Assembly: GCA_002685535.1 (NCBI GenBank) | Contig: NYXK01000072.1 | Location: 36,294-78,514, forward strand | Length of the DNA: 42,221 nt | Direction of reading: 5' to 3' | DNA from: Deltaproteobacteria bacterium | GTDB taxonomy: Bacteria; SAR324; NAC60-12 | Shown here: piece by piece, positions 1-10,762 of the stretch | How positions within the stretch are numbered: the stretch's first letter is position 1 | Layout of the letters: each line of letters begins with the position of its first letter | Made by a program: the position numbers and the translations under genes | The notes under the pieces: generated by a model | The model's input: only the letters and a program-made list of their open reading frames with translations | What the model was told of the DNA's origin: nothing | Databases searched by the model: none

Positions 1-485
1 ATGTTCGCTGAGATTGTGTGGTGTGATGTTGGTGTGAGATTGGATTGGATTGGGAGGGGGAGGTTGGAGATATGTACTGGAAGGGAGGAAAGGGCGGGAA
101 AGTTCTTCGATGAGTTTTCAGCCCCTAAAGCTAGACCGTGTTGGGGCGTTGAAGCGAGTAAAAGAGTCACATGACCTTCTCTTTTCAACCAGATCAGCGA
201 ACATTTTCTGGTTCCAGTAACCCCGACACTTTCTAGCCTGGACAATCCATCGCCGTTCAAAGATTAATCCTTGATCTGGATGAGAGTTTTGCGTCTTGTC
301 CTTATATACCACTCGAATCATAAACACAAAATGCGGAAGTAGAAGAGTAGGACAACTAGTTTCGGTCTTCTTTAATATGGAGAACAACTATTTTGCATTA
401 CTGCAACGGGCGAGACAAAATCGCAAATGACTAAGAACGCTTTGTACAGTTTCAGGATCCATATAGGTAAACCACGTACTTCCTC
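1..485. other. left-edge non-coding stretch
   Basis: No gene is supported here. The first 60 bases are G/T-rich with short GGATT repeats. The reading frames present are short and lack family signatures or splice partners. It holds the 3' flank of the beta-lactamase-like gene on the minus strand, and possibly flanking sequence of a gene outside the window. Confidence 0.5.
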
Positions 486-2519
486 TTAGACCTTCTCGAA
501 AGTCGACCTCAAGAAAGGATTCTTGATGTCAACCACATTCCCATGCCGATCCATCCTGACAATGAACTCGTCAAGACCCGAATTTCCATAAACGAAAACA
601 TCCGCAATACTCCATGCAGACAACATATCCGAGAAAAGACTCGTATCCACCGTCTCAGATAGGATGTTGAAAACAGCTCTGAAAGCCACGACCTCGCCTC
701 CATCTGGAGTCGGAGTTCTCAATCCCGTCGGATACAAATTGACAGTGATACTTGCCGGATCTATCAACTGTATCCCTTCTTTATACAACTCCAGTGCCGC
801 AGTTGCAGTTTCGATCTCGCCTGTAGCGAGAGGCCTGAGAATCGGTAAAAGTGGAGGAAGGGCAGAGCCATTATGAATCCAATTCGTGAGTGCAAGACCT
901 GACTCTCCTTCCACACTGCTCAACGTAAAGCTTGCATTGGTCCCAGTCTCTGCAGCCTTATACTCCCCTGTATACTGCCCCATAGCTTCCAACCTCGCAG
1001 CTTCCTCTAGCGCAGGCAAGAATACATCAACGACCCAGCCTGCGAGGACATCGGTGTTCGCACCTGGTCCAGCTTGCAGCATAGTGAAACCCACGTCATA
1101 ATCAGGTACGAGGATCATGTATCCGCCATAAGCGCCGATTTTTCCGCTTTTCGTGTACAGGTCGACGACGCGGTTGGAGGTGGGGAGGACGGCGCGTTGG
1201 ATCTCCCAGGGTGCGCCGATGGACGTGAGGAGTGAGGCCGTATGTGTAAGTGGTTTCATCCATCTGCGAGTTAGGGATGGTGGGAGGAGGGAGGAGGACA
1301 AGATGGAGCGACCGAGGGTGGAGAGGTCGGCGGTGCTGCTCCAGACGCCGCCGGTGCTAGGATGTGGTGTTAATAACTCTTCTTCTTGGTACTGGAACAG
1401 AATAGATGGGAGATGAGAAGGATTTGGGAAGAGAGTCCAGAGAACTTACGGCCAGACACCACCCATGTCGAAATCCCAAAACGTTGTCGTCACATTTCCT
1501 GGAATGACGCCAAGAGAATCATCAGGTTTGTCGTAGCTTGTTCGCGAGAGGTGCAGGGGCTTAATCAACGCTTCGTCGAAGAGAGTCTTGAAATCTTTCC
1601 CTGTGATGCGTGATAGCGCTATAGCGAGGAGTTCGAACGCAGCATTCGAATAGACAGGTGTTTGGAAGGTGGGAAATACGGGGTGTCGAGAAGCGAAACC
1701 TTTCAGGAATCCTGTTGGGGTCGGAGTTAGCTTCAGAATGTCAGGGTTAGAAAGTTGAATCGTTATTGGCATACCGGCTTCAGGACATGGAGGTCTGGTG
1801 AAGGATGCGCCGCAAGTTGGCTTTTCACTTTGAGACAGTGGTGGGAGACCGATCTCTGAGAGGGGAAAGTCGGCCAGTGAGATGTCGAGCCATCCATCTA
1901 TGAGGGATTAACCATCAGTTTGGACACCCTCTTATACGGATCTTGACTTGAAAAGCTTACATTCTGACCCGATACCAGCCATATGACTTGCCAAGGCCCC
2001 AATTGTAACTTCCTCCCACTTCGGCCTGCTCACAGGATCTTTCCCACTTTCATCGTCAACGCCATCGCTCAAAAGTTCCGGGACCCATTTCGTAATTGGC
2101 TGATTGAAGTTTCGATCTCCATCACTTATCAGAGATGTGTAAACAGTAAGGAGCTTCGTGATACTTCCAATACGGTAGATCGTGTCTCTATCGACTTCTT
2201 TCACACCCTGTGAGATGTTCGTTAGGATTGGTGGAGAGAAGTGGTACTGGAAGATAGGTTCTGCAGAGCTGGACGAGTAGAACTCGAACGAGAATGCGGT
2301 GGAGCTGTTGTCAAAGTCTCCATGGGTCGATGTTCCACTTGCAAGGGAAGTGGTGATGATGTTGAGGAAGGCTTGATTCGCGGCTTGGATTGTGGGGTTG
2401 AATGAGAGATTTTGAGGGATAGGGTAGGCGGGCCCGAGGAAGCCTGAGGTGCTGAGAGCATTGGAGAAATTTGAGCAGAGCATGACTGTCATACACGACA
2501 GAAAGTACTTTTTGAACAT
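486..2519 (-). CDS. secreted serine beta-lactamase-like protein (class C/penicillin-binding fold)
   Basis: Four exons give 604 residues: 2519-1961, 1897-1775, 1711-1450 and 1356-486. The last acceptor follows TTAAC...TAG; using the nearer CAG would hit a stop, so the farther one was chosen because it restores the family-like run GGVWPTGGVWSSTADLS. The N-terminus is a hydrophobic signal peptide followed by FLGPAYP, as in fungal beta-lactamase-like secreted proteins. The catalytic SxxK is SITK (Ser about 119) and the YxN motif is YSN (Tyr about 248). Asn-X-Ser/Thr sites suggest glycosylation. The family contains serine hydrolases acting on esters, amides or lactams; the substrate here cannot be told. 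Fungal members often sit near secondary-metabolite genes, but no such cluster is visible. Confidence 0.9.
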
Positions 2520-3701
2520 TGTGATTTTTGGGCCAAAAGGGGAATGCTTCGAGGATTTATGGGGATGATCATGTATTCGGAAATGACCGATTCATCGCGG
2601 TCTTCTTATACAAATTGTTAACAGCGCTGCATACTCGTACAGCTTACTTCTCTTTCTGCCTCGTAACTATTCAAGGCGGCCTTTGTTATGATTCGCTGCC
2701 TCGCTGTGAAGCTCTCGCCCTTTGGCGATTGGTCAGATCGTTCCGGTCATGTGATCTGACACAATCTTTACGCAGCTGCGCCTTTCTAGAGCCAAGATAG
2801 CAGTTGTGGAGGCAGTGCGACGAGTCATTTTTGTTTCTGCCAAATTTGAGTTAAGCTTGATTAACTATATTCAGCATATCTAAAGACATGAGTTACTTGT
2901 CATGCCCTGCGTGTATTGTTCTGTGCCAGGGCTTCCAGGCTCCAGCTTGTTGACATGTCTCGCTTAGCCTTGGAGGGGAAGCGGAAGGTATTTCAGCCTA
3001 GAGCCAATTCTCGGCTGCATGCCACCGATGTCAGACGCCACGCATTACTTCAGGCACATTCAGCGTGGCGGGTGAATTCGTAACGACACTTCTTTAAAGC
3101 TTGTGCTACATTCGCGGTAGAAGCTGAATTGCCATTCATCATTGCGATCAGAATCATGAGGATTGCGCTATCGGGAGGTTCTATCTTTGAACGCACGTGC
3201 TGGCGCTGGACTGTTGCATTCTCCACTATTCTTCCTATGGATTAAGTCGAGGCCGATACGGCATTTATGATCTTAGGATTTTATCACCGCGATCAAAAGA
3301 GTACAGTTTTCTGAATGTGGGGTATTGACGATCAAGGTTGGGATCAACACTATCGTCTGTATTCTTCCAAGCAAACTATAGTGAAACAATATACAATGTC
3401 CAAACAAAATACAGCGCTGCTCATTACCGATTATTCCAGAATGTGGGGCCCCTTCTCGCTTCACTATCTCGGAATGATTTTCCTGTTTGAAGACTGCTTT
3501 CCATTGGCTGTGCAATATGAAACGTCAACAAGCTGCTCTTCGCCTGTAGTATAAGTCCCGGCAGTTGTGGGGATGCAAGATGGATATCTATTTACGTCCT
3601 GTATATCTCCTATGTCCACGAAACCACTTCCATGTTTTTTCTGTCTGAAATTTTTCGTTTCTGTTTCCTCTCCCGCCACTGCCCAGCAGTCACCCGCCAC
3701 G
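2520..3701. other. intergenic region between divergent genes
   Basis: This 1.2-kb stretch separates the divergently transcribed beta-lactamase-like and DUF1996 genes and should hold both promoters. The frames at 2528-2800 and 3273-3554 have no recognisable content. A longer in-frame start for the DUF1996 gene at 3567 was not used, because the start at 3702 places the signal peptide at the N-terminus. Confidence 0.5.
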
Positions 3702-5151
3702 ATGTTTCTCACTACTCTCATCCCTCTGCTCTCCCTTCTGTCCTTCTCTACCGGCAACCCGCAATTCCAGACTGGCAGCTCAACGATGCTCCGATTCGGT
3801 TGTTCTCAAATAATCATCGACCGCGTCGATCCGCTCGTCAATCCCGCACAGATCCCATCGCCACACATGCACCAGATCGTTGGTGGCAACACGTTCAATG
3901 CGTCGATGCCGAGTGCTGATATCGGGGAGCTGGCAAGTTGTACAACGTGTAGTTTCGCGGACGACTTTTCGAATTATTGGACGGCGAATTTGTATTTCAA
4001 GGCGAGGAATGGAAGCTATAAAAGAGTTCCGCAGGTGCCAAATAGGTGAGTTGGCAGATGAAGAGTGGGGAAATGGGAGCAGACTTGTGTGCTGATAGGC
4101 GGCCAAGAGAGTTGTTCAACGACAAATTCACGACTCAGACGAGTGGTGGTTTCGTTGTGTATTATGTCTCGGATGGGAAGAACAAAGTGACCGCGTTCAA
4201 GCCTGTAAGTTGATTTTGCTTTCCAGAGAACTTATGCCGAAACGTGTTGCAGGGATTCCGCATGCTCGTTGGAGATGCAACCCAGAGAGAAAAGATCGGA
4301 AGCGGAAGAAAGTCTCAATCGTGCTTCCGCTGCTACACCGGGCCAGACTTTGGCGGGGACAATGCAGCGCCTTGTCAAGATGCGAAGTAAGTCCTGAGCT
4401 AAGTGCGCAGAATCTATAGGCTAACGAGAGTCACAGATTAGACACTGAAACTCTCCCAACTGGTGCATGCAAAGGTGGAATTCGCTCGAATATCTTGTAT
4501 CCGACGTAAGAAGTCTCGCAGTTCGACTGAACTTGATGGGCATCTTGCTAATACGCCCTGCAGTTGTTGGGACGGTGTGAATCTCGACAGTCCAGATCAC
4601 AAGTCTCATGTTGCGTATCCAAAGAATGGACCTCAACAGTTCACAGGCACAAGTACGGGTGGAGCTTGTCCATCAACCCATCCTGTCAAGATTCCGCAAA
4701 TCATGCTCGAGGTACGTCGTACTTCGGATTCCACCCACGGCCCCTGTATTGGAACTCAAAGATACTGACTACGTCGCAGATTGTCTGGGATACCACAGCT
4801 TTCAACAACAAAGCGGACTGGCCTGCCGACGGCTCACAACCCTTCGTCCTCAGCACAGGCGACAGTACCGGGTACAGCCAACATGGCGACTATGTATTTG
4901 GCTGGAAAGGCGACTCACTACAACGTGCTATGGATGGTGGTCCTTGCACTGGCGCTTCGTGCGCTGGCTTGAAGGAGTTGGCGATGGGTGCCGAGAAGGC
5001 GTGCAAGGTGCCAAGACTGTATCCTGAGAACGCGGATGGTTGTAAGTTTGAGTTGCACTTATCCTGACTGTTACCTTCATGGGTTTAGCCAAACGAGATG
5101 CGATTCTGACCCATTTCAGGGATTGATAAATTGCCTGGTATGGACTACTAG
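3702..5151 (+). CDS. secreted DUF1996 domain protein
   Basis: Seven exons give 361 residues: 3702-4045, 4108-4204, 4253-4386, 4437-4505, 4564-4711, 4780-5041 and 5120-5151. All junctions keep phase. The start at 3702 gives a signal peptide (MFLTTLIPLLSLLSFSTG). Family landmarks follow in order: DRVDPLVNPAQIPSPHMHQ, the Cys pair CTTC, DFSNYWTANLYFKARNGSY, GFRMLVGD, a CF-C-rich centre, YPTCWDG, HVAYP, and a conserved end YPENADGWIDKLPG. The function of DUF1996 is unknown; members are secreted fungal proteins, sometimes with a C-terminal WSC domain, which is absent here. The first acceptor could lie about 10 nt upstream, adding three residues. Confidence 0.9.
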
Positions 5152-6208
5152 CTTACAGGTTGGTGTCGACGTCAACTTCATTTCCAGTCAGATACACCGG
5201 AAGATGGTGTTATAAAGTTCGCCAGAAAGTGTCCTTTCGTCTTTTCGTACTTTACTTGGGCGCGGGAAGCTTCTTCGAGACCGAGTGTACGATTTGAAGA
5301 GGACGATCCCACGGCAGTGACCCCTGGAGGGCCATCGGAGCGTCACTGCCTCAACATACGGTTTATCAGAGAGGCTTGCTCACATGCTTCGCCCTAAAAC
5401 AGAGAAGCTTGAGAGTCGTGTACCTAGAAAGAGTAGCGACTTAGGGACCGTATGCTTTTAGAGTCGCGCAAGCACAAGCAATATATCTCCTTGTCGCCAA
5501 AAATCTCTATGTTCCATGGGTCCCTCAAGGACAAATGCTGTGGAAGCTATCTAATTCTCTAGCAAACAGGCTAATTAGACCACAGGAGAATGATGCCACA
5601 AAAAAGCGCCGAAATGCATACAGTGTTTTGCCAAAAACAGTAGACAGTGGAATGAGATCTATAGATTGCTCAGGTAGGATTGATTGGCACTGAACTCGGA
5701 AGCTTGAAGTTTAGGTGGAAATTTATACGAGGATTCTTTAGCTTGAATAGGCCATCTCAATGTCTTGGGCCTGTCCGAGGACTTTGCTTCTCAAAGAATG
5801 GGGTTTAAACACATTTAGAAAATCCAGTGCATCATCATAAGCAACGATCAAATGCCTCCTGGGGCCTTGAAATGTCACAATCTACGCAAAGACTACGTTA
5901 TTCCTTTTTCAAGCCAAAATATCGATAGAGAGTGCGAATAAACTTGCTCAACCTGGATATTGTATGCTCTCACAATGTACAGGTCTCATAGTCGACGTAG
6001 CGCCATGCCGGACTTGATAGATCACAGAAAATTGTTGGTTAGGTAGTGATTGCAAGAAGTTTTATTATAAGAGGTTGAACGATTGCAATGCTCGGGTGGG
6101 TCCGGTAGGACACGTTCTGCTGGTACCGACCGGGAAGCATGCTATTGCATATGTGGATATACGACAGTGGACATTAAAGAATACATCGTCGATATCTTTC
6201 CCGAAATT
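5152..6208. other. intergenic region, nothing recognised
   Basis: About 1 kb between the 3' ends of the DUF1996 gene and the minus-strand CorA-like relic. I see no long frame, RNA gene or transposon signature. The sequence is moderately AT-rich towards 5560-6060. Confidence 0.45.
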
Positions 6209-7875
6209 TCATCGTGAAGGATGTTCAATGTCTCGAGCTCCCGCCTTCTTCCCCTTGAGTCTGAGATTCCATCGATGCCAAGGTAACAACATCACCAATC
6301 CCCAAGCCAAGAATACAGACAGCGTGAGAGGCATAGTGATGGCCCAGTAGTACTTGAAGGCTGGTTTGACGGATGGCATACCATCACCGTCCCAAGCAAT
6401 GACCGGCATTGCGAAGATTGCCTTGGTAGCGTCAGCAATCTTCGGCCAGTTCTTCGCACAACGAGAGAAGAAATATTCTGAATAGCTAAAATTGGTTTCT
6501 GAAAACTCACAGCAACAAAGGCTCCTGGTAAGAAGAACATCCCGAGCACGGCAATAGTTTTCATGGCTGAGCTGTCCGCCTTGGCGGCTTTGGCTATAGC
6601 GGCTGAGCTTTCGACGAGAGCGATATTGGTTTTGGCGTCTTTCTGGGTCATGAATTGATACACCTGCAGATTCCATCAGTTCGCTATAAAGAAGCAAATA
6701 CATTAAAAGGCGTACATACCACCTGTATTAGTGTTGCTATTCGCTTCTCAATGTATTCGCAAGTGCCCAATAGGTCTCGGCAAATCTCCACATTGTGTTC
6801 AACAGCGTGTTCAAAATTGAGTAAGACGAATTGATCACCAGTCTTGCCCAAGTCCGTCTCAGTCGCATCGCTGAATCTCTGAATCACTTCCAACGATCTA
6901 AGAATAGATTTCACGATGCGAGCTTCGTCGGCAACCCTTTTGTTGGAGAAGTTGAGGACCTTGTGGTTGTCATGAAATCGATTTCAAAAACATCGGAGTT
7001 GGGGACGTAAGAATGTTCGTGCTGCCCTGTCAGCTTCGTGAGTACGGAGACTTTATCTGCGTATCTCTCGATTTCATTCAGATTCTCGAGAAGTGCTCCT
7101 GAGACAATGGAACATAGCAAAAGCGGATGAAGATCACAACTCTTTACTTGACGTAGAGACGTTAAAATGTCGGCATCGAGTATACCGCGATCACCAACAA
7201 TCACTACTGCCTCAGTCATGGCAGTTCGATGGTCATAAAGAATCGCGTATTGACAAGGGTGCTGGTAACGAGGTCGTTGTCTGAATAGTAGCCCTTCCGC
7301 GTCTTCGTCAGCTGCGGTCGTTGACCAGAACTAGTCTTGTTATAGTACCTCGTAGAATGGTATTGGTGCCAATGTCTTTTGCGTATCGATAGGTGCACGT
7401 CTTGATATTTGCCCTTTCCGAAAAGAAATTGTTGTGGAGTCCAAAATGTTTACGAATCAAGTCTTTTGTCTCGAGTATGAGAGAAGAATGCGCGGTAATC
7501 ATCGATCTCTTTCCTCAGACACGATAAAACATCCTATGAAGCAAGACATTAAAACTCTCGAGTAAAGGTTGAAGAGCAACGATACTAGCATAAAACTCAC
7601 AATAACCGCAGCCCACTACTGGGTAGACGAATATTCTGCATCCCCAAAGCTTGGACTTGTACATTATTTCTAGAACTGGGTGTCATTTGCGAAACTGCCC
7701 CGTTGGTACCAGAAAGACACGTTGATACAGACTCATGGTCCAAAATATCCTCGTTTCGAACCAGCTCAGCCTGATCACGGTATTGCAAAATCTCCACATA
7801 TCTGCATCGAGTCGATCGTGCGTACTCTTCCACTCGGTCAGCAGGTGCAATGGCTTCGAAGTCAATCGGTTCCAT
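6209..7875 (-). pseudogene. CorA-like membrane protein gene, probably frameshifted
   Basis: The 3' exons are clear: an exon ending at 6720 joins 6663-6511, then 6421-6209. They encode a conserved fungal C-terminus with DSSAMKTIAVLGMFFLPG, FVAAIFAMP and a second helix YYWAITMPLTLSVFLAWGL. This is the two-helix CorA-like magnesium-transporter module found at the end of many fungal proteins. Upstream, coding-like segments lie in different frames: the start at 7875, DDYRAFF, KHFGLHNNFFSE, TRFFMTIELP, HPLLLCSIVSG and NHKVLNFSNKR. The breaks fit single-base indels, some in short A or T runs (near 7460, 7215 and 6970), and no introns of plausible size fit between the segments. Neighbouring genes are intact, which favours real decay over sequencing error, but both remain possible. 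The transport role is inferred from the family only. Confidence 0.65.
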
Positions 7876-9050
7876 GACAATTAAGCTACATACAGAATGA
7901 AGGTCACAATCAGGCCGGGTTCAATATGTGACTTTTGAAGTTGGGGCTGAGCCTGTGAAGGCTGAAGCCTTACCTGCTGCTCATTGGCTGGAGAAAACCA
8001 GCTGACACTTCCGGCATGATAGAAAATCTGCCTTGGGCGCAGCCTGAGAGACACAGGCTGACGAGCAAGACAACGTTGCTGGCTAACTTGCTACAGAACT
8101 TTAAGTCATTGAGAGAAGTTGCAAATGAGAAAGGAGTCAAATTAGCACAGATAGGCCCCCCAATCAAAACCGAAGCGCCATTCCTGTGAATTCTCATGCG
8201 GTGAGAACCTTATTTCGATAGCCGCATCGGCAAGCTCATGCCGCAGCAACTTCATGTCCTCGGGCCGTATCCATGAGCACTTGACAAAACTCGGATCGGT
8301 ACTCGTCTTACACCAGATTGATCACAACATTTCAGGAGAAGTGCCTAACCGAGGAGAGTAAACAAAAGTCAGAGTGGAGTGAGTGGAGACTTTAGGAAGG
8401 GCGGCCGATGTCCGATCATCCGGAGGCTTCTCAGTCCGTCCTCCGACATTTTGAGTTTGCATTATGGAGCATTACCTCTCCGTGCCTGAGTCTCCCTTAT
8501 CACATCTTGCTGTATCTTGTACCGAGCTTAATTTTCAGTCCATACGTGCTTACAGTATACACAAGCAGAAAGGAAATCGATTGATTGTTGCTCGCAATGC
8601 CCGGCTGCGGAGGAGTTGCCGTCCTTGTCACGACATTAGACTAGCACTCACTTACAAACCCCACCTCCCACAGCACCCGGCCCCACCCAGATTTCCAAGA
8701 GATTTCCTAAGCAGCGCCTAAACTGCTTACATCGTATTTGATAAGCCGTTGTTCTGGTGGGCGGTGAGACGTCTTTCCGCTCCGAAGCTTCTCCAAGACT
8801 GTTATTCTGCCGTTTTGCACGGCATGATGTCAAGCGCGAAAGGTCTGGAAGAATGCCGTGATTGGGCAATGGCTTCACTATCTCCACTACAATGATGCGT
8901 AAAAGTTTAAAATACCTTACTAGTCAGGTCAGGGAGGGAAAGCCACCCATTTCAGAGGGCGGAAAATGATAGAGGGCCATAGATAAGGACATGCAGATTC
9001 CGTTGTGGGTGTTCCTGAGTAGTATCTTGCTTGCGCTTTCCTGGCATGAG
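7876..9050. other. intergenic region upstream of nitroreductase gene
   Basis: This 1.2-kb stretch lies between divergent genes (CorA-like relic on minus, nitroreductase on plus). It includes an inverted pair CGGAGG (8421-8426) and CCTCCG (8440-8445), a layout that Zn2Cys6 regulators can bind. I find no supported gene; frames at 7970-8197, 8464-8721 and 8648-8887 lack family features. Confidence 0.4.
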
Positions 9051-9269
9051 ATGGCGTCGTTTGTTTTGAGAAGGACTGGTGCTGGTGGAGGGGTTGTACC
9101 CACTTTGTTTGGGAATGGGGCTGCTTTGAGGGGTATAAGAGCTTTCTCTTCCCTCCCTTCTCCGGTGGTTTTGTCCAGACAACCTACACATACCACTGCA
9201 CCTACGAAATCTCAAACTTCACTATCGAACGCAGATCAACAGAAACACTTCTCTACCACAACCGCAACC

Positions 9270-9940
9270 ATGTCCTCCAAAGCCTTCCTCGAGACCGTTA
9301 AGGCCCGTCGCACATATTACGCTCTTAAGAAGGAGAGCACCATCTCCGACGCAAAGATCCAGGAGATTATCAAGGAGGCCGTCCTCCACGTTCCTTCTTC
9401 TTTCAACAGCCAGAGCACGAGAGTGGTTCTGCTGGTAAAGGAAGAGCATGATAAGCTTTGGGATATCGCGAAGGAGACATTGAAGGCTATTGTTCCAGCT
9501 GAGCAATACCCATCGACCGAGCAGAGATTGAATGGATTCAAGGCTGGTTATGGAACTGTAAGCTGAACCTCGTTATTTTTGTATTTTTATTCTAGAATGA
9601 ATGCTAACATCTTCCGCACCAGGTCCTCTTCTACGAATCCCGCTCCGTCGTCTCAGGCATGCAAGACAAGTTTGCCATCTACGCCGACAAATTCCCCGGC
9701 TGGGCAACCCAGTCCGACGCGATGCATCAATTCGTTATCTGGGCTGCTCTCGAGGCTGAGGGTCTCGGCGCAAACCTCCAGCATTATAACCCGTTGATTG
9801 ACCAGAAGGTTGCTGATACTTGGGGAATTGATAAGGATTGGGTGTTGAACGCTCAGCTGGTGTTTGGTACGCCTGCGGGTGAGCCGGGTGAGAAGAGCTT
9901 TGAGTCTGTGGAGGACAGATTTAAGAGCTTTGGTGTTTAG
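9270..9940 (+). CDS. nitroreductase family protein (Frm2/Hbn1-like)
   Basis: Two exons (9270-9557 and 9623-9940) give 201 residues, close to the usual length of fungal Frm2/Hbn1-type nitroreductases. The start motif AFLETVKARRTYYALKKES contains the Arg-rich FMN phosphate-binding segment. HVPSSFNSQSTRVVLL and the C-terminal GLGANLQHYN and DWVLNAQLVFG are typical. The family uses FMN and NAD(P)H and has been linked to lipid signalling and oxidative-stress responses in yeast. The frame stays open upstream to 8991, with in-frame ATGs at 9051 and 8991. From 9051 the extra 73 residues are rich in Arg, Ser, Thr and Ala and nearly free of acidic residues, like a mitochondrial presequence, so a longer organellar form is possible. 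Confidence 0.92.
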
Positions 9941-10762
9941 ATTTGGGGAGAGCTGCGAGAAATTTAGTGTGGGATGAAGATGCATTGCTGGTGTTTCGGA
10001 AAGCGATTTTGGATTTTATATAGATATTGATCAAATGTTGTCATTTTCAAGTACAGTGGGTTTTGATGAGAGCCTTTCATGCCAATTTATGAGTTTTGCT
10101 CGCTGCCGACGATTCATGCTGATGTAGGACATGACTTGCGCAAGCCAACAATACACAGATGCGGCCGCATGGAGGGGCATATTTTACCCCTCCATGCAAG
10201 TCCACTAGCGAGCTCTCCAGGAGGCTGTACTTTCTATTATTCCAGATCCAACGCAAAATAAAAGTCCTCGCAATCTCTGTCCTGAATTGTTACAAGCAGC
10301 TATCCAGATGTTTCAAATCCTATGCATTGCAGAGCAGAAAAACTTCTGAATGGCCAACAGGGTGGCGAAGATGATCAAGCGGGCAGTGCGGGAAATGCGG
10401 ATATCGCGGATCGTATCCGCTTGGCAGTTCTAGAAAGGAGAAAATGGTAAGCGGGCCACATGCGAGTGGAGGCGTGTTATGCATAGCTTGCAAGGGCGAG
10501 TGGGCTCCAATTAGAGGCATTGATTGGCTGATTATCACGGAATTAGCGCCGTTGAAATGTTCGTTTTGTTTCTTGTTTTGTTATTTGCAGGAGGTAAGCG
10601 AGGGGTGTGGAAGCGAGGTGAGAAAGTGAGGACAGGACAGCTCAGCTCAAGGAGGAACAGTAAATATATATTTGATGGTATCTTTGCAATGATATCATTC
10701 CTTAATTCGATAAACTCGCTGTCTATTTCTCGATCTGAATTCCATGCTCAAACCATGCGTCG
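9941..10762. other. convergent intergenic region with hairpin
   Basis: Lies between the 3' ends of the nitroreductase (plus) and carboxylesterase (minus) genes. The notable content is the perfect inverted repeat at 10167-10197, listed separately. No gene is supported; short frames at 10079-10629 have no recognisable content. Confidence 0.45.
10167..10197. repeat. perfect 11-bp inverted repeat, 9-nt loop
   Basis: The left arm GCATGGAGGGG (10167-10177) is exactly complementary in reverse to the right arm CCCCTCCATGC (10187-10197), with the AT-rich loop CATATTTTA. It directly follows GCGGCC. It lies about 230 bp past the nitroreductase stop and 570 bp past the esterase stop. A transcript from either strand would form a GC-rich stem. 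It might also be a bound dyad; its role is unknown. Confidence 0.8.

Noticed and set aside
3567..3701. Longer N-terminus for the DUF1996 protein
   Set aside because: It would place 45 residues in front of a clear signal peptide; the start at 3702 fits a secreted protein.
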